A stretch of 64,000 bases of DNA, taken from positions 1-64,000 of the forward strand of contig CAJUCI010000001.1 in the NCBI GenBank assembly GCA_910584825.1, written 5' to 3'. The notes beneath the pieces are model-generated. The model did not search any database. It saw nothing but the letters and a program-made list of their open reading frames with translations, and had not been told where the DNA came from. Positions 62,566 through 64,000 of the stretch are shown here, in pieces; positions within the stretch are counted from its first letter, which is position 1; every line of letters begins with the position of its first letter. Made by a program: the position numbers and the translations under genes. The DNA is from an uncultured Duncaniella sp. GTDB lineage: Bacteria; Bacteroidota; Bacteroidia; Bacteroidales; Muribaculaceae.

Positions 62566-64000
62566 ATGGATAAGAACACTCTTACGGGCCTCCTGCTTAT
62601 GGGCCTCGTGATATTCGGCTTCATGTGGCTCAACAAGCCCTCGGCCGAAGAGCTCGAACGCCAGCGTCAGGAACGCGCCCGCATGGAAGCCGAGGCCGCC
62701 CAAAAGGCCGAAGACCCCTCTCTGCTCACACTTGACTCGATAACCCCGGCCGAGGTGGCCACGATAGCGTCGACCATCCGCGAGCTCGGACAGGCCGACA
62801 CCACCGCCCACACCAGCCGCCTCAAGGTCGACAACGTTGACCTCACCCTCGAGGCCGACGGCAACGTCACCGGCACCGTCGAGGCCGAGGGCCAGGCCGT
62901 GGCCGTGGCTCCGCTGCTGGCCAACGAGACCTCACCGACCGACACCCGCCTCGCCACATCGGCCCTCAAGGCACTGCGCCAAGGGCTGGCCACCGCCGCA
63001 CGCTATCGCGGCTTTGCCCGCCACCTCTCGGGCGACAGCACCACCGTGACCCTTGCCAACAAGCTCGTGACCCTCGAGATTTCCAACAAGGGCGGCGTGA
63101 TATCGCGCGCATCGCTCAACGACTACAAGAGCTATGACTCGACACAGGTGACCCTGCTCGACCCGGCTACCGACATGTATTCGTTCACCCTCACCTCGGC
63201 CAGCCAGCGGTTCGAGACCCGCGAGTTCTACTTCGAGCCGGTGGTCGAGAACGACTCGACCGTATGCATGATGCTCGACCTCGGCGACGGTGCCTCGTGG
63301 GGCATACGCTACACTCTGCCCGAGGACAGCTATCTCGTCAACATCGACGTGGTGCAGCAGGGCATGCAGGCCATCATCCCCTCGTCGGTGGCCACCATGG
63401 ACATGACCTGGAGCCAGAAGATGCGCCGCCTCGAGGCCGGACGTGTATTTGAGGAGCGCAACTCGGGCCTCTACTACATGTACCCCGACGGCGATGTGGA
63501 CAACCTCAGCGAGAGCGGCGACGACTCGGAGGAGATAACCCAGCGTCTGAAATGGGTGAGCTGCAAGAACCAGTTCTTCTCGGCCGTGCTCATGGCGCGC
63601 AACAACTTTGCCGCCGCCGACCTCTCCAGCTCGGAGCTGAAAGAGAATCCCGACTTCATCAAGCAGATGAACATCGCGCTGACCCTCGACTACTCGGCCT
63701 CGCTCGCCAATCCCGCATCGTTCGTGATGTATCTCGGCCCCAACTCCTATCCCATTATGAAGGAAGTTGAGAAGACCGTGTTCCCCGAGGAGAATATGAA
63801 CCTGACCAAGCTCATCCCGCTCGGCTGGCCCATCTTCCGCTGGATTACCACCCTTATCATCATCCCGGTGTTCAGCTTCCTCGGCTCGTTCATCAGCAAC
63901 TACGGCATCATCATCCTGCTGCTCACCGTCTTCATCAAGATTATCCTCTATCCCTTCACCTACAAGAGCCTCATCTCGCAGGCCAAGATGCGTCTGCTGG
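62566..64000 (+). CDS. yidC: Membrane protein insertase YidC (partial)
   Basis: Inserts and folds inner-membrane proteins, with or without SecYEG. 478 residues are visible and the gene runs off the window, with perhaps 150 more to come. It begins MDKNTLTGLLLMGLVIFGFMW, the N-terminal membrane anchor, then a charged and Ala/Glu-rich stretch. A large periplasmic beta domain (about 130-400: ANKLVTLEISNKGGVISRASLNDYK) is followed by the start of the conserved core (WITTLIIIPVFSFLGSFISN, then GIIILLLTVFIKIILYPFTY). The YidC family signature Arg in the first core helix lies beyond or near the cut. The gap to pyrG is 28 bases. Confidence 0.95.
   Translation, partial: MDKNTLTGLLLMGLVIFGFMWLNKPSAEELERQRQERARMEAEAAQKAEDPSLLTLDSITPAEVATIASTIRELGQADTTAHTSRLKVDNVDLTLEADGNVTGTVEAEGQAVAVAPLLANETSPTDTRLATSALKALRQGLATAARYRGFARHLSGDSTTVTLANKLVTLEISNKGGVISRASLNDYKSYDSTQVTLLDPATDMYSFTLTSASQRFETREFYFEPVVENDSTVCMMLDLGDGASWGIRYTLPEDSYLVNIDVVQQGMQAIIPSSVATMDMTWSQKMRRLEAGRVFEERNSGLYYMYPDGDVDNLSESGDDSEEITQRLKWVSCKNQFFSAVLMARNNFAAADLSSSELKENPDFIKQMNIALTLDYSASLANPASFVMYLGPNSYPIMKEVEKTVFPEENMNLTKLIPLGWPIFRWITTLIIIPVFSFLGSFISNYGIIILLLTVFIKIILYPFTYKSLISQAKMRLL

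Overview
The window looks like a piece of a Bacteroidota chromosome, most likely order Bacteroidales and plausibly family Muribaculaceae. The evidence is a recurring promoter pattern of TTTG, a 19-21 base gap, then TAnnTTTG (the Bacteroidota housekeeping sigma consensus), the absence of obvious Shine-Dalgarno sites, AT-rich leaders, and Bacteroidales-type genes (a DUF3256-like protein, a DUF5106-like thioredoxin, a LruC/DUF4842-like lipoprotein, an M56-TonB sensor). Coding GC is high for the order, which is why Muribaculaceae is favoured; this is inference. No rRNA, transposase, integrase, phage genes or CRISPR array was seen.

Layout. 1-150: tRNA-Tyr (cut by the window edge) and tRNA-Thr on the minus strand under one promoter. 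361-3641: sulfur amino acid genes (Lrp-type regulator divergent from metY, a nested palindromic element, cysK). 3835-8404: aspS, Nif3-like protein, zinc-ribbon protein, slyD-like PPIase, efp. 8602-11795: secreted protein, uracil-DNA glycosylase-like protein, an MNT/HEPN toxin-antitoxin pair, a Ca2+/Na+ exchanger. 11977-14721: rnfD-G-E-A without rnfB and rnfC. 14876-17375 (minus): BlaI-type repressor and M56 metallopeptidase-TonB sensor. 17663-22867: TolC, HlyD and two ABC-2 permeases (exporter without an ATPase gene). 22960-29091: rlmN, MFS efflux, lptE, a hypothetical, secG, MsbA-like exporter. 29291-39135 (minus): Lrp regulator, GH2 beta-galactosidase, DEAD-box helicase, DUF3256-like protein, metallo-hydrolase, proC-proB-proA. 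39521-45174: acyl-CoA ligase, asd, DedA, rpe, queA. 45481-56408: LruC-like lipoprotein, DUF5106 thioredoxin, DoxX, mnmA, bifunctional nuclease, nucleoside permease, rsmE, kdsA, TPR protein. 56569-60785 (minus): HAD phosphatase, ribF, ruvB, flippase. 60921-64000: pyrG and yidC (cut by the window end).

The genes are mostly core metabolism, translation and envelope biogenesis (lptE, MsbA-like, kdsA, secG, yidC, flippase). What ordinary annotation does not explain lies between the genes: several dispersed repeat families. One is a 110-150 base palindrome built of roughly 9-base modules (four clear copies plus one divergent), mostly at gene ends. A second is a set of very AT-rich short repeats that repeatedly end a few bases before a start codon inside same-strand gene runs. 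Others are a REP-like double palindrome, a nested palindrome of about 320 bases, a duplicated hairpin after the MsbA-like gene, and a short hairpin shared by the pyrG leader and the BlaI-M56 gap.
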